Positions 52,095 through 61,243 are shown, counted from the stretch's first letter. The stretch is DNA of 64,000 nt from JBGTGT01 sp051439375 (GCA_051439375.1 JBFRWB010000192.1:1-64000); one strand, 5' to 3'. Made by a program: numbers and translations. The notes: a model not told the origin generated them from the letters alone.

Positions 52095-53193
52095 TATAAA
52101 CACCCAGGGTAAACGCATCTAAATTAAGTTGACATATGAAGATATTTATGTGTAAAAGATTTAGAGAAAAAAGATACTATACTTATCAAAAAGTGTTCCA
52201 TACCGTATCATCTCTGCTTCAATTTAGGCAGAATTTATTACACCTTCCCTAAGATAAGCATAACACGGTTTGAGGCTGGTTGAGCAATAATTAACTAGCT
52301 GAAGATGCTAAAATTTGAGTGAGGTAATCATTATCCATTGATGCTTTATAGCGTTTCATTTTTAGGCTTCCTTTAAAAGTCTTTTCTTGTTTCAGTAAAT
52401 TGAGAGCTAAACGGCGTAATAAAGCAAAGTTTTCAGGAGCATTATCGCGTGCGTATTCGACTTTTATCTTCAGAAAATGTTACATCTAATGTCCAATGTA
52501 AACTATTCTCAATTTCCCAATGATTCCTAATTGCTGTCCCTATTGTTTTGGCATCTTTTTCTACACTACTAATATAAAATTAGATTTAGCGTTCACTTTT
52601 TTCTGTCCTAAAACTAATTGATGAGATGATGACCAAGCACTGACAATATGTAAAGCTTTTTGTTTTTCTTTTCGGTCATAAGATTGTCTTAAGGTTTTTC
52701 CATCAATCGCTATAATTTCTACCCCTATTTTTTCCGTGATTGAACTTACCCACATTTGGAAATATTCTTGAAATTCTGATGGTTCAATTCTAGCCCATAC
52801 TCGACTAAATGTATCATGAGAAGGAATGCCATTGGGCAATTCTAAAAACTTTTTTAGCCATTCATATTTAGCTTTTCCATAAGTTTCAATGGCTACCCAC
52901 CCTTCAGCACCACTAATCACGGCTAGAATAGAAATTGCTACAATATCTATTAATAAGTGATCTTTGGTTCTGTCAATTCTTGGATCATTCAAAGACTCAA
53001 AATTTTTTAGAAAACTTTCTTGTAAAAAGTCAGATTCTTGGGTCAAATAGTTCTTTGTTTCTGGAGTTTTTACAGATTTTTGGAAGCCTTCAGCCATCAG
53101 TTTATATTAACCAGCTAGGTGAGAAAATTAGTTAGTCCTTTATTCTATCATATTTTGGGACAACTTAAGATGCGTTTACCCTGTATAAACACC
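52095..53193 (-). mobile_element. ISAs1-type insertion sequence, 1,079 bp, with 10-bp target duplication
   Basis: Element 52105-53183. Its ends are inverted repeats beginning CAGGGTAAACGCATCT on the left and, on the right strand complement, CAGGGTAAACGCATCTTAAG. TATAAACACC occurs directly before (52095-52104) and directly after (53184-53193), the target duplication expected for this family (8-10 bp). The transposase inside is broken, so the element is no longer autonomous. Confidence 0.88.
52316..53097 (-). pseudogene. ISAs1-family transposase, deleted and frameshifted
   Basis: The first 178 codons (53097-52561) are intact: ESLNDPRIDRTKDHLLIDIV, ISGAEGWVAIETYGKAKYEW, LPNGIPSHDTFSRVWARIEP, and EIIAIDGKTLRQSYDRK, typical of ISAs1. 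Then the frame stops after NAKSNFILVV, and the middle part with the catalytic core is missing. The C-terminal piece continues in other frames at 52316-52555 (KDAKTIGTAIRNHWEIENSL, HWTLDVTFSEDKSRIR, then, shifted, FALLRRLALNLLKQEKT). At least one deletion and two frameshifts. Confidence 0.85.
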
Positions 53194-53204
53194 TAAAACA
53201 AATA

Positions 53205-53777
53205 TCAAAAAGAAGAACCGGCTTGACTTAAAAAAATGTCTTCTTCAGGGGTATTTTTACGACCTAAAATTTTATTACGATGGGGAAAACGACCAAACGT
53301 TTTAATCACTTGATAGTGACGATCTGCATATTCAATTGTGCTTTGACTATCAGGATAATTTTTCAATGTTAAAAATAAATCAACGGCCGTTTGCTGATCA
53401 GCTAAATTTTCGCTATGTTCAAAAGGAAGGTAAATAAACCACCGTTGAACGGGCAAAAGTTGCTGATCAAACGATTGAGTGATCGCTATTTTGGCTAACG
53501 CTAATGCTTTAAAATCAGTCGCAAAAGCTTTAGCTTGATCCCTAAACATATTGCGAGGAAATTGATCCAAGAGAATGATTAAAGCCAAACAACTCTCAGG
53601 GGTTTCTTGCCAATAATCAAGTTGATGATCAGCCGCTGTTTGATAAACTGAAAGAAAGTGCGATCGCACTTTTTGATCAAACTGAGGATCTTTTTTAAAC
53701 CAATAGTCTTGGGGTTTACCAAACCCATCTGAGTGAGTGGGGGTAAACCAAAAATCTAAAATATCTGAAGGTTTCAT
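53205..53777 (-). CDS. DUF924 family protein
   Basis: 190-residue helical protein of the DUF924 family. Family marks are ILDFWFTP at the start, YWFKKDPQFDQKVRSHFL, the conserved LALIILLDQFPRNMFRDQAK, RWFIYLPFEHSE, and the C-terminal FGRFPHRNKILGR. The fold is TPR-like; its biochemical role is not established. It ends 11 bases inside the flank of the ISAs1 target duplication and lies 7 bases downstream of the DUF2854 gene, so the two are probably cotranscribed. Confidence 0.92.
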   Translation of the reverse strand: MKPSDILDFWFTPTHSDGFGKPQDYWFKKDPQFDQKVRSHFLSVYQTAADHQLDYWQETPESCLALIILLDQFPRNMFRDQAKAFATDFKALALAKIAITQSFDQQLLPVQRWFIYLPFEHSENLADQQTAVDLFLTLKNYPDSQSTIEYADRHYQVIKTFGRFPHRNKILGRKNTPEEDIFLSQAGSSF

Positions 53778-53784
53778 TATTCTA

Positions 53785-54351
53785 TTATGACTGATCGCCG
53801 TTAACAGGAAGTAACCGAATCAAAGCCAATTCGATTTTACCCGTTTGCGGTTCTGTGATTTCCGAGCGAATATCAGGGCCAAAAAACTTCTCAATTCTTT
53901 CTTGTTGATTGTGCCATTTTTCTAGGGGAAGATTAGGGGATTCAAACTCTAAGATTAAAGTATAAGCACCCTCCATTTCTATTTCTCGAATTCCAACTAA
54001 AGTAGGTCTTACTTCATCATTAGGACTTAATCCAACCTTGACTAACGCTTCATCAAGATGCACTTCTTGGCCATAACGATAGCGGGTAACATCTTTGCGA
54101 AGTTTCGTCTGGACTTCCGTGGCCTGTTGTTCTCTTAACGCTAATACCTCATCGCTAGTAGGTTGAGTAAAAGGGATAGGAAGAAGTTCTGATGATTTGA
54201 GCGCAAATCCGCCTAAAAGTAACGGGAGTCCGTAGAAAAAACCAGCTAGATTAAGGGTTGCATTCCCCATCCCATAGGCAACAAACCCCATTAAGGTTAA
54301 AAGACTACCTACGACCATTCCCACCAAGGCTAACGGTATTTTGCCAAACAT
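53785..54351 (-). CDS. DUF2854 membrane protein
   Basis: 188 residues, conserved in cyanobacteria and plastid-bearing plants. Two N-terminal membrane helices (LALVGMVVGSLLTLMGFVAY and LNLAGFFYGLPLLLGGFALK) followed by a soluble domain (TSDEVLALREQQATEVQTKL, RKDVTRYRYGQEVHLDEAL, LVGIREIEMEGAYTLILEFE). The pattern KSSELLPIP after the helices is characteristic. Function unknown. Seven bases before the DUF924 gene, same strand. Confidence 0.88.
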   Translation of the reverse strand: MFGKIPLALVGMVVGSLLTLMGFVAYGMGNATLNLAGFFYGLPLLLGGFALKSSELLPIPFTQPTSDEVLALREQQATEVQTKLRKDVTRYRYGQEVHLDEALVKVGLSPNDEVRPTLVGIREIEMEGAYTLILEFESPNLPLEKWHNQQERIEKFFGPDIRSEITEPQTGKIELALIRLLPVNGDQS

Positions 54352-54414
54352 TTGTAAGTTTTTCCCTCGTTGATTAAATTAAGCTCAGAGGCTGAAATCT
54401 CTGCTAATCGTCCA

Positions 54415-55164
54415 TCATACCCTGTTAGGGGTTTTCATAGTAGAGGAAGGAACTGAGCTAGTGAGGGGAGGAATAATAGAGACTTCTTTAAGGGGTTGAT
54501 GGGTAACACATTGCCAATAACAGGCAAAGAGATCAGGGTGTTGGAAGCGTAAAGAAGCGATCGCAGGGGCTGCTGGAAACGGCCACAACCGATCAAAGAT
54601 TACATCGGGGCTTGCGAGGCGAAATTGCAATAAATAAACCGATGGGGGGGCATCAAGGGAGTCTAGTAGTTGATAAGCGAGAGAGTACAGGGTTTTCCGA
54701 ATGCGATCGGGTAAATCCACTGGTTGCTGGTAGGCGTTAGGCATTGCCCCTTCCCCAATTACTTCGCCATAAAGTGGCCCTTTTACCGTCCACATAATCG
54801 GTAGCCATAAATCCCCTAATCCTGATTCTCCATCACAGGTAGGATAAGCTAGACTCTGTTCTACCCACTTACGTCGAGCATGAATGTCTTTACAGTCGTG
54901 ATAAATGCGTTGATTGGGAAAATCCAACCAATGGGGCAGTTGAATGGTTAGGGGACAAACCAATAGGTTAGGATCGTGTAGTTCATTTTTCAGATCACTA
55001 GACCATAAATCGGCTGCGCTGGTTACATTCACGGGGGTTTCTGGATTATCCCCAGCGATCGCACCCTTGAGTGCTGTTACCATTCTCTCAGTGACGGGGG
55101 AAGCAGATCCCAGACTTCCATTGGCTTTGACTTGAGCGTTGACAATAATGAGAACTTGACGCAT
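54415..55164 (-). CDS. Conserved cyanobacterial protein, unknown function (249 aa)
   Basis: I start at the ATG at 55164 (MRQVLIIVNAQVKANGSLGS), since the upstream extension from 55248 is of poor quality. Family name not recalled. The sequence has an N-terminal alpha/beta part, a middle with IYHDCKDIHARRKWVEQSLA and YPTCDGESGLGDLWLPIMWT, and a Trp- and Pro-rich C-terminal half (SPDVIFDRLWPFPAAPAIAS, CYWQCVTHQPLK). No signal peptide or membrane helix. It sits 63 bases upstream of the DUF2854 gene on the same strand. Confidence 0.7.
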   Translation of the reverse strand: MRQVLIIVNAQVKANGSLGSASPVTERMVTALKGAIAGDNPETPVNVTSAADLWSSDLKNELHDPNLLVCPLTIQLPHWLDFPNQRIYHDCKDIHARRKWVEQSLAYPTCDGESGLGDLWLPIMWTVKGPLYGEVIGEGAMPNAYQQPVDLPDRIRKTLYSLAYQLLDSLDAPPSVYLLQFRLASPDVIFDRLWPFPAAPAIASLRFQHPDLFACYWQCVTHQPLKEVSIIPPLTSSVPSSTMKTPNRV

Positions 55165-55456
55165 TTTGTAGCCTATTCCAGTAAATTTCTCTATTTTTTT
55201 AGATGTATCGGTCTTAACAGCGAGTTTTACTTCTTCGAGATCCAACAAGGTTGACGGGACAGCTTAAATAAATGGGGTCTATTTTGCTTCATAGGATTTG
55301 GGTCGTACCTAAAGATTGAAGTCTGCATGACCTAGTATATCGTTTTTGATCCAGAAAACCAATGAGATTAAGTCTCTTTAAAACAATCTATAGATGGAAG
55401 TTCAGAAGTCACAGTCGTTCAGCCGTTAACAACAAAAATACTCACTGTATAACTAA

Positions 55457-57208
55457 CTATTGTGTTTTTTTCCACTGAGCAATGTTCCATGTATTGCGAT
55501 CCCAAGGGGTTAAAGCAAATCCTTGTAACTGATTACTAATTCCTACCACTTCTGCTCGATGAACAAGGGGAATCACAATGAAGTCCTTGACTAATAAATC
55601 ATTCATTTGAATCGCTAAATCTTGCCGTTTTTGGGAATCCAATTCCATAGAAAATTGTTGCCAGAGTTGATCATATTCAGGATTACAGTAACGGGAATAG
55701 TTATTCCCTGACCAATTATTGGCTTTTTGCGGAACGGTGTTGCAAGTATAGCCTTTTAGATAAGTACTGGGGTCAGGGCTAGTATTTCCTGTAGTGAACA
55801 TTTGCAGATCAGCATAAAACTTTTCTATTGTATCATCATTAGATGGATCGCTAGAAAAGAAGATAGTCGCATCGACACTTTTTAATTCTACCCCTACACC
55901 AATAGATTGTAAGCCCTGTTTAACAATTTCTTGGGTTTTCTGACGCACTGGATTAATAGAGGTTTGAAAGACAATTTCCATTTCCACCCCATCTTTATCC
56001 CTTGTTCCATTATTATTGCTATCTGTCCATCCAGCTTGTTCTAATAATTGATTGGCTTTTGTAAGGTTAACTTCGTAGGTGGTATTTTGGGAATAAAATT
56101 GTTCGGGTAATACTAAGAAATTGGGGGTTGCTTTTCCTGTTACGCCGTAAAGTTGTTCAGCAACTGTATCTCTATCAATAGCTAAGGAAAAGGCTTGTCT
56201 GACGAGGGGATCATTGAGAAAAGGATGGGGATTTTTTAAACTAGATCGTTCTCCTTCAGCCGTCATTTGAGTGGGATCACTTTGGTTAATTAGAATTCGT
56301 TCCATTAAAGCCGCAAAGACAGAAACAATCTGACCTTTTCCACCTGTTTCTAACTGTTTGAGTACGGGAGCTTCAATTTGTAAATTGTAGGCAAAATCTG
56401 CATCTCCTGTCTGTAAAACGGCTCTGGCTGCGGAGGTTGCATCTCCTCCTCCTTTCAATTCTATTCGCTTGAATCCTAATGTATCGGCTTCCCTAAAATT
56501 GGGATTAGGTTCATAGACAACCACATCCCCCGGTTTGAATTCTACCACTTGATAGGGACCGGTTCCAATGGGTTGTAAATTAGCAGGTGCTTCTCTGGCT
56601 TTTTCTCCTATATAAGATTCATAAATATGATGAGGTAAAATCATTCCTTCCCCACCAACAAAGACTAAAAACCATGCTGGATTGACGTTTTTAAAGTGAA
56701 TTTTTACGGTATGGTCATCAATTACTTCTACTTTTTCTACTACTTCATAAGTTCCTGCTGTAGTTGATCCAGTGGTTGGATCGCTAATAAAGTCAAAGGT
56801 GAAAGCCACATCTTTGGCCGTAAAAGATTGACCATCTGACCATTTTATGTCTTGTTTTAATTTCCAAGTAACCGATTTTCCATCTTTGGCAATGCCGCCA
56901 TTTTCAACCGTTGGAATTTCAGCCGCAAGGAAAGGAACTAATTCACTATTTTCGTCAAAACTAGCCAAAGGTTCAAGGGTAATTCGACTCGCTTCTGCAT
57001 CTTTAAAACCAGTAGAAAGATGAGGATTAAGAATAGTCGGTGCTTGCCAATATAATAATTTTAAGGTGTCTTGATCCGTTGTAGTGGGTGACTGAACATT
57101 GTCAGAATTAGGGGGTTGAGGATTACAACTGCTTAACCAAAAAGACGCACCGACAGCGATAAACCCAAAGGCGATCAATTGACGAATTGAGGATGATGTT
57201 TTTCCCAT
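55457..57208 (-). CDS. Peptide/oligopeptide ABC transporter substrate-binding lipoprotein
   Basis: Family 5 solute-binding protein, 583 residues. Lipoprotein signal with Cys28 in FWLSSCNPQ. Family signatures: LKLLYWQAPTILNPHLSTGF, DGKSVTWKLKQDIKWSDGQS, FTAKDVAFTFDFI, GTGPYQVVEFKPGDVVVYEP, DPLVRQAFSLAIDRDTVAEQ, and the closing HRAEVVGISNQLQGF. It should capture peptides or a related ligand in the periplasm for a Dpp/Opp-type permease; a DppB-like permease is encoded 13 kb away at 41232. Ligand not predictable. Confidence 0.93.
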   Translation of the reverse strand: MGKTSSSIRQLIAFGFIAVGASFWLSSCNPQPPNSDNVQSPTTTDQDTLKLLYWQAPTILNPHLSTGFKDAEASRITLEPLASFDENSELVPFLAAEIPTVENGGIAKDGKSVTWKLKQDIKWSDGQSFTAKDVAFTFDFISDPTTGSTTAGTYEVVEKVEVIDDHTVKIHFKNVNPAWFLVFVGGEGMILPHHIYESYIGEKAREAPANLQPIGTGPYQVVEFKPGDVVVYEPNPNFREADTLGFKRIELKGGGDATSAARAVLQTGDADFAYNLQIEAPVLKQLETGGKGQIVSVFAALMERILINQSDPTQMTAEGERSSLKNPHPFLNDPLVRQAFSLAIDRDTVAEQLYGVTGKATPNFLVLPEQFYSQNTTYEVNLTKANQLLEQAGWTDSNNNGTRDKDGVEMEIVFQTSINPVRQKTQEIVKQGLQSIGVGVELKSVDATIFFSSDPSNDDTIEKFYADLQMFTTGNTSPDPSTYLKGYTCNTVPQKANNWSGNNYSRYCNPEYDQLWQQFSMELDSQKRQDLAIQMNDLLVKDFIVIPLVHRAEVVGISNQLQGFALTPWDRNTWNIAQWKKTQ

Positions 57209-57296
57209 TTCTTGTGTAAATTGCTACATAAATAAAGAGATTGATCGTTATTCTACCTCATCTAAAATTCACCAAGATAGGTTAGAGGCGGTTCAA

Positions 57297-57806
57297 TCAG
57301 TCTGAAGAGCGTTTTTTCCCGTGACATTGTTTAAATTTTTTACCACTTTTGCACCAACAGGGTTCATTCTTTTTCGGTTTGAAGGGGGGTAATATCTCTC
57401 CATCAGTATAAAACCAGTGATTTTTTTCTTTAATAAAGTGGGATCGCTCATGCAGTTGGGCGACAGCACTTCCTTGTTGATATACTGCGACAAACTCAAC
57501 CATCCCTGTTTTATTTTCTGGTTGTCCTGCTTCGGTTGCGAGTATCGTTAAACCTAACCATGTCATACTGTTGGCTGTTGCAGCAATCAGTGTTCGGCTA
57601 TCAGGTTTGCGGTGATTGGGATGCTCGGTATTAAATAAGTAATCTATCTTTTTGAGGCAATAGGCAGTATAGCGAGATCGCATCAGTTTAAGGGCGGTGG
57701 GGGCTGGTAACTGTTCTTGTAGATACACACCGCAGCATTGGTTGAATAACGCTTGACTGCCGCAGGGACAAGGGATGGAGGAGGAGCGATCGCCAAGAAT
57801 TAGCAT
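57297..57806 (-). CDS. YchJ family SEC-C motif protein
   Basis: 169 residues with two SEC-C zinc motifs: CPCGSQALFNQCC near the N-terminus and CWCKSGKKFKQCH near the C-terminus. Between them is the NTF2-like YchJ core (APTALKLMRSRYTAYCLKKI, DYLFNTEHPNHR, TWLGLTILATEAGQPENKTG). Residues CxC...CC bind zinc. Function is unknown, though SEC-C elsewhere binds ribosomes or SecB. It is on the minus strand, convergent with none and divergent from msrB. Confidence 0.92.
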   Translation of the reverse strand: MLILGDRSSSIPCPCGSQALFNQCCGVYLQEQLPAPTALKLMRSRYTAYCLKKIDYLFNTEHPNHRKPDSRTLIAATANSMTWLGLTILATEAGQPENKTGMVEFVAVYQQGSAVAQLHERSHFIKEKNHWFYTDGEILPPFKPKKNEPCWCKSGKKFKQCHGKKRSSD

Positions 57807-57890
57807 AACTGTATAAAATAAATTAAGGTGAATTGCAGCCGTTATTTGAATAAAGATTTTATACTTTAAAAAAATTAGTAGGAACAGTGT

Positions 57891-58367
57891 ATGAACAAAC
57901 GTGACTTTTTAGTGGGTGCTGCGGCGACATTAGGGACAGCTTGGTTCTCTCGTTCAGCTTTTGGTGCGCCTAACCCTAGTTTTGAGGTGACAAAAACAGA
58001 GGCACAATGGCGACAAATTCTAACCCCACAACAATTTCGTATTCTACGTCAACATGGGACTGAACGCCCCCATAGTAGTCCCCTTGATAAGCAGTATGGC
58101 AAGGGAACTTACGTTTGTGCGGGATGTGAATTACCTTTATTTTCTTCGGAAGCTAAATTTGATAGTGGGACGGGATGGCCCAGTTTTACTGCACCCTTAA
58201 AAAATGCAATTGGGACATCTATCGATAAATCTTTGTTTATGACTCGAACAGAAGTTCATTGTCGCCGTTGTGGGGGTCATTTGGGTCACGTTTTTGATGA
58301 TGGACCTGCCCCTACGGGGAAACGTTATTGTATGAATGGTGTTGCCCTGAAATTTATCTCCGCCTAA
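57891..58367 (+). CDS. msrB: Peptide methionine (R)-S-oxide reductase
   Basis: Repairs methionine-R-sulfoxide in proteins. 158 residues. The N-terminus KRDFLVGAAATLGTAWFS has a Tat-like or Sec-like export signal (KR pair, hydrophobic core, AFGAP cleavage), which suggests a periplasmic or lumenal enzyme. Core motifs: GTERPHSSPLDKQYGKGTYV, zinc ligands in CAGCELPLFSS and CRRCGGHLGHVF, and catalytic Cys in KRYCMNGVALKF. A resolving cysteine elsewhere is not obvious, so the partner may be thioredoxin through another route. Confidence 0.95.
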   Translation: MNKRDFLVGAAATLGTAWFSRSAFGAPNPSFEVTKTEAQWRQILTPQQFRILRQHGTERPHSSPLDKQYGKGTYVCAGCELPLFSSEAKFDSGTGWPSFTAPLKNAIGTSIDKSLFMTRTEVHCRRCGGHLGHVFDDGPAPTGKRYCMNGVALKFISA

Positions 58368-58463
58368 GCTATTCAGCATCGCGCATTGGTATGTGAAGAC
58401 TGCAAGGGAGTAGGGAGAGGGGAGTAGGGAGAGAGTTTGAGGATTTGTACTAAAATATCAAAA

Positions 58464-58486
58464 ACCCAGTTTAAATGCGTCTTAGC
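58464..58486 (-). repeat. 23-bp repeat, copy 2 (inverted)
   Basis: Exact reverse complement of 39987-40009. Lies between msrB and the flavoprotein gene. Confidence 0.75.
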
Positions 58487-58564
58487 TTAGCAGAAGATAT
58501 CAGTTGATTGCGCTTAAAATTTTCCGAATTTATCCCTAATAAGGTGCTTGTCTATACTCAAATT

Positions 58565-59788
58565 TTAAAGTCCTTTCCCTGCTAACCAACCCGTTGTCCA
58601 AGCATTTTGGAAGTTGAACCCTCCTGTTATGCCATCAATATCTAGAATTTCTCCTGCAAAAAATAACCCTGAACAAATTTTACTTTCCATTGTTTTAAAA
58701 TCGATTTCCTTTAAGTTAACACCACCGCAAGTGACGAATTCATCTTTAAAGACTCCCTTGCCTTGAATTTGATAGGATTCAGATTGCAAGACTTGAAGTA
58801 ACAAGTTAAGGTGTTTCTTAGAAATATCTGACCAATTTGTTTTTAAGCTAATTCCTACGGATTGAATTAATCCTTGCCATAAACGTTTAGGTAACTTAAC
58901 CGGTGAAAAACGACCGATTTGCTTTCGAGAAGATTGTTCTTTAATCCTTAAAAAATGCTGTCGCAATGTTTCTGAATTTTGCTCAGGTAGCCAATTAATT
59001 TTTAAAGGAAGATGATAACCATTATCGTGTAGAATTCTTGCCCCCCAAGCCGATAACTTTAAAACCACAGGGCCACTAATTCCCCAATGAGTAATTAGTA
59101 ATGGGCCCCGTTGCTTTAATACCTTTTTTCCTGTGAGTAATAGGGTTAACTCTACATCATCAACCGCAACACCTTCTAACCCTTGTAAACGTTGATCGTT
59201 AATGGTAAAGGTAAATAAAGACGGAACAGGCGGAATAATACTATGTCCTAATTGTTTAGCCCACTGATATCCTGATGGATGACTCCCCGTCGCAATCAAT
59301 AAGCGATCGCTTAATAAAATCTCTCCCGATTTTAACCCAACTAAAAAACGATTATTTTGTTTGTTAACAGTTTTTACCCTTGCTTCCGTTTGCAGCTTAA
59401 CCCCAACTTCTTGTGCTGTATCCAGCAAACAATTAACAATCGTGGCAGAATTATCGCTCTGTGGGAACATTCGTCCATCTCCCTCGGTTTTTAAACTGAC
59501 TCCCCTTGATGCAAACCAAGCGACAGTATCTTTAGGTTGAAAGCGACTAAACGCACCTCTGAGGGCTTTATTTCCTCTTGGGTAAGCTTGAACTAATTCT
59601 GTAGGGTCAAAACAATGATGGGTGACATTACAACGGCCACCCCCCGAAATTCGGACTTTAGTGAGGGGAGTCTTTAAACTTTCTAGGAGGATAACTTCAC
59701 CATCAGGATGGGTCAATTTAGCTGTAATTGCACCAAAAAAACCAGCCGCCCCACCCCCGATGACAAGAAGGGTTAAACCTGTGTTCAT
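58565..59788 (-). CDS. HI0933-type NAD(P)/FAD-dependent oxidoreductase
   Basis: Flavoprotein of 407 residues of the HI0933/YhiN family. FAD motif LLVIGGGAAGFFGAITAKLT, then KVRISGGGRCNVTHH, the family insertion with GRMFPQSDNSATIVNCLLD, LLIATGSHPSG, GPLLITHWGISGPVVLKLSA, and the closing CGGVNLKEIDFKTMESKICS with LFFAGEILDIDGITGGFNFQ. Length and motifs are complete. Physiological substrate not known. Minus strand, convergent with msrB. Confidence 0.93.
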   Translation of the reverse strand: MNTGLTLLVIGGGAAGFFGAITAKLTHPDGEVILLESLKTPLTKVRISGGGRCNVTHHCFDPTELVQAYPRGNKALRGAFSRFQPKDTVAWFASRGVSLKTEGDGRMFPQSDNSATIVNCLLDTAQEVGVKLQTEARVKTVNKQNNRFLVGLKSGEILLSDRLLIATGSHPSGYQWAKQLGHSIIPPVPSLFTFTINDQRLQGLEGVAVDDVELTLLLTGKKVLKQRGPLLITHWGISGPVVLKLSAWGARILHDNGYHLPLKINWLPEQNSETLRQHFLRIKEQSSRKQIGRFSPVKLPKRLWQGLIQSVGISLKTNWSDISKKHLNLLLQVLQSESYQIQGKGVFKDEFVTCGGVNLKEIDFKTMESKICSGLFFAGEILDIDGITGGFNFQNAWTTGWLAGKGL

Positions 59789-60104
59789 ATCAAATCTATA
59801 TAATTAACTCTAGCTACTGCTAGGGAGAGGTAGGGGGCAGGGGGTAAGAAGCAGAAGTTAGGATAAAATATCAGACTTTTACTTATAAACATCTGTAACA
59901 AGCTTATAGCTTGCTTTACAATTTTCACAATTCCGAAAAGACTAGCAATAGAATAGAATATTAGGTAGAAGCGATCGACGTTCCTTGAGTAGCGATCGCT
60001 TCTAAACCAAAAAATAAAGCAATTTGAGAAAGGGGCGTTGTCGAGATAATTACTCGGCTTCCCCCTTGTTTTCTGAGAAGGGACAAGTCTCTCTTTAAAA
60101 GACC
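59789..60104. other. 316-base gap with HIP1 hairpin
   Basis: A/G-rich start, then an inverted repeat AGAAGCGATCG / CGATCGCTTCT at about 59968-60005 that contains a HIP1 octamer. A T-rich segment near 60070-60100 may terminate the cyAbrB gene on the minus strand (TTTTAAAGAGAGACTTGTCC has a short stem). No gene seen. Confidence 0.45.
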
Positions 60105-60473
60105 TTATTCTTCATCGGGTACGCCCAATTGTTTGAGATGAATATGTTTGCGTCCCAAGGTAATTTCAAATTCATCCCCCGGTTGTAATCCCATTTGTTT
60201 AGTGTAAGCTGAACCAATGAGTAAATTACCATTTGATTGCACACTAATGCGATAGCTAGCAGAGCGTCCTCCTCTTCCTGAGCCACCAACTGGACTATCG
60301 AGATCCATTCCTTCTGCTTCGAGAAGTGCATTGAGAAACTTCATCATGTTGACCCGATCCAAACCATTTTTGGTCTTTGTTTCATAGCCGCATGCTCTGG
60401 CTTTTTCTTCTCTGCTGAAGCTTTCGAGTTCTTTTACTTTGTCAATTAATGCTTGACCAGTTAAGGGTTCCAT
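60105..60473 (-). CDS. cyAbrB transcriptional regulator
   Basis: Cyanobacterial AbrB-like regulator, 122 residues from the ATG at 60473. The frame could also open at a TTG (60482) three codons earlier, but the ATG gives the standard N-terminus MEPLTGQALIDKVKELESFS. The C-terminal AbrB-type swapped-hairpin domain contains SYRISVQSNGNLLIGSAYTK and GDEFEITLGRKHIHL. cyAbrB proteins regulate carbon-nitrogen balance and other global genes; each species usually has two paralogues and I cannot tell which this is. Confidence 0.93.
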   Translation of the reverse strand: MEPLTGQALIDKVKELESFSREEKARACGYETKTKNGLDRVNMMKFLNALLEAEGMDLDSPVGGSGRGGRSASYRISVQSNGNLLIGSAYTKQMGLQPGDEFEITLGRKHIHLKQLGVPDEE

Positions 60474-60799
60474 AATTTGCAATAGACCTTATAGAGTAAC
60501 TAAACAGTGAATTGAGTAGAGACAACTGAAACCTAGAACATTTTTGCTGTTGCAAAATATACTTAAGATTATGGTTGGTCTCTATTTTTATCTTACACAC
60601 AAAAAGGAATTTTTTGACAACTTTTAATCGGAATCAATAATAATTAATGAATGATTAACCTCAAAGATAGAAATCAGGATTGTTCATTGACCTTGGTATA
60701 AAGGCTATCTGGGGGGACGTTCGTTCCTTAGCCCCTAAAAACTTAGACATCAATCCTTTTTAATGGATTAATAAGAAAATCTCACCTGAAATGATAACA
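60474..60799. other. Divergent gap cyAbrB / Rrf2 regulator
   Basis: 326 bases. On the plus strand TTGACA (60614-60619), 17 bases, ATAATA (60637-60642) is a promoter candidate for the Rrf2 gene with a ~150-base leader. No gene. Confidence 0.45.
60614..60642 (+). promoter_or_regulatory. Putative promoter of the Rrf2-GFA-cobD unit
   Basis: TTGACA and ATAATA with a 17-base spacer, about 155 bases upstream of the Rrf2 ATG. Confidence 0.4.
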
Positions 60800-61243
60800 A
60801 TGAAGCTAACAACTCGCAGTCATTATAGTGTCAAAGCTCTTTTGGATCTCAGTCTGCAACCTAATTATGGACCGGCTTCGGTAAAAGCGATCGCAACTCG
60901 ACAGGAGATCCCCGCCCCCTATTTAGAAAAATTGTTGATGGAAATGCGACGGGCGGGGTTAGTTCTTTCCCATCGTGGCCCTCAAGGTGGCTATCAATTA
61001 GCAACCCATCCCAGTCAAATTTCTTTGGGGCAAATTTTAGAGGCAGTTGGGGAAACGATTAATCCCCTTCCCCATCATCAACCGAAGGATAAAATAGCAG
61101 AAGATTGGGTCACTCATAGTCTTTGGCAACGACTACATCATAAACTTAAAGAGGCGTTATACCAGATTACTTTAGCCGATCTCTACTATGATGCAAGAAG
61201 TTGGCAAGCTGCCCAAGGAGATAAAATCAGTTTTGTTGTTTAA
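60800..61243 (+). CDS. Rrf2-family transcriptional regulator
   Basis: 147 residues from the ATG at 60800 (MKLTTRSHYSVKALLDLSLQ), the usual opening; an ATG three codons upstream is also in frame. Winged-helix domain: ASVKAIATRQEIPAPYLEKL, MEMRRAGLVLSHRGPQGGYQ. The family's C-terminal cysteine triad that binds an Fe-S cluster in IscR/NsrR is absent; in fact the chain has no cysteine. It therefore cannot sense through a Cys-ligated cluster. It begins a run of co-directional genes (GFA protein, cobD, moxR). Confidence 0.92.
   Translation: MKLTTRSHYSVKALLDLSLQPNYGPASVKAIATRQEIPAPYLEKLLMEMRRAGLVLSHRGPQGGYQLATHPSQISLGQILEAVGETINPLPHHQPKDKIAEDWVTHSLWQRLHHKLKEALYQITLADLYYDARSWQAAQGDKISFVV

Noticed and set aside
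60095..60331. 78-codon frame inside the cyAbrB gene
   Set aside because: Same strand but other frame of a well-supported gene.
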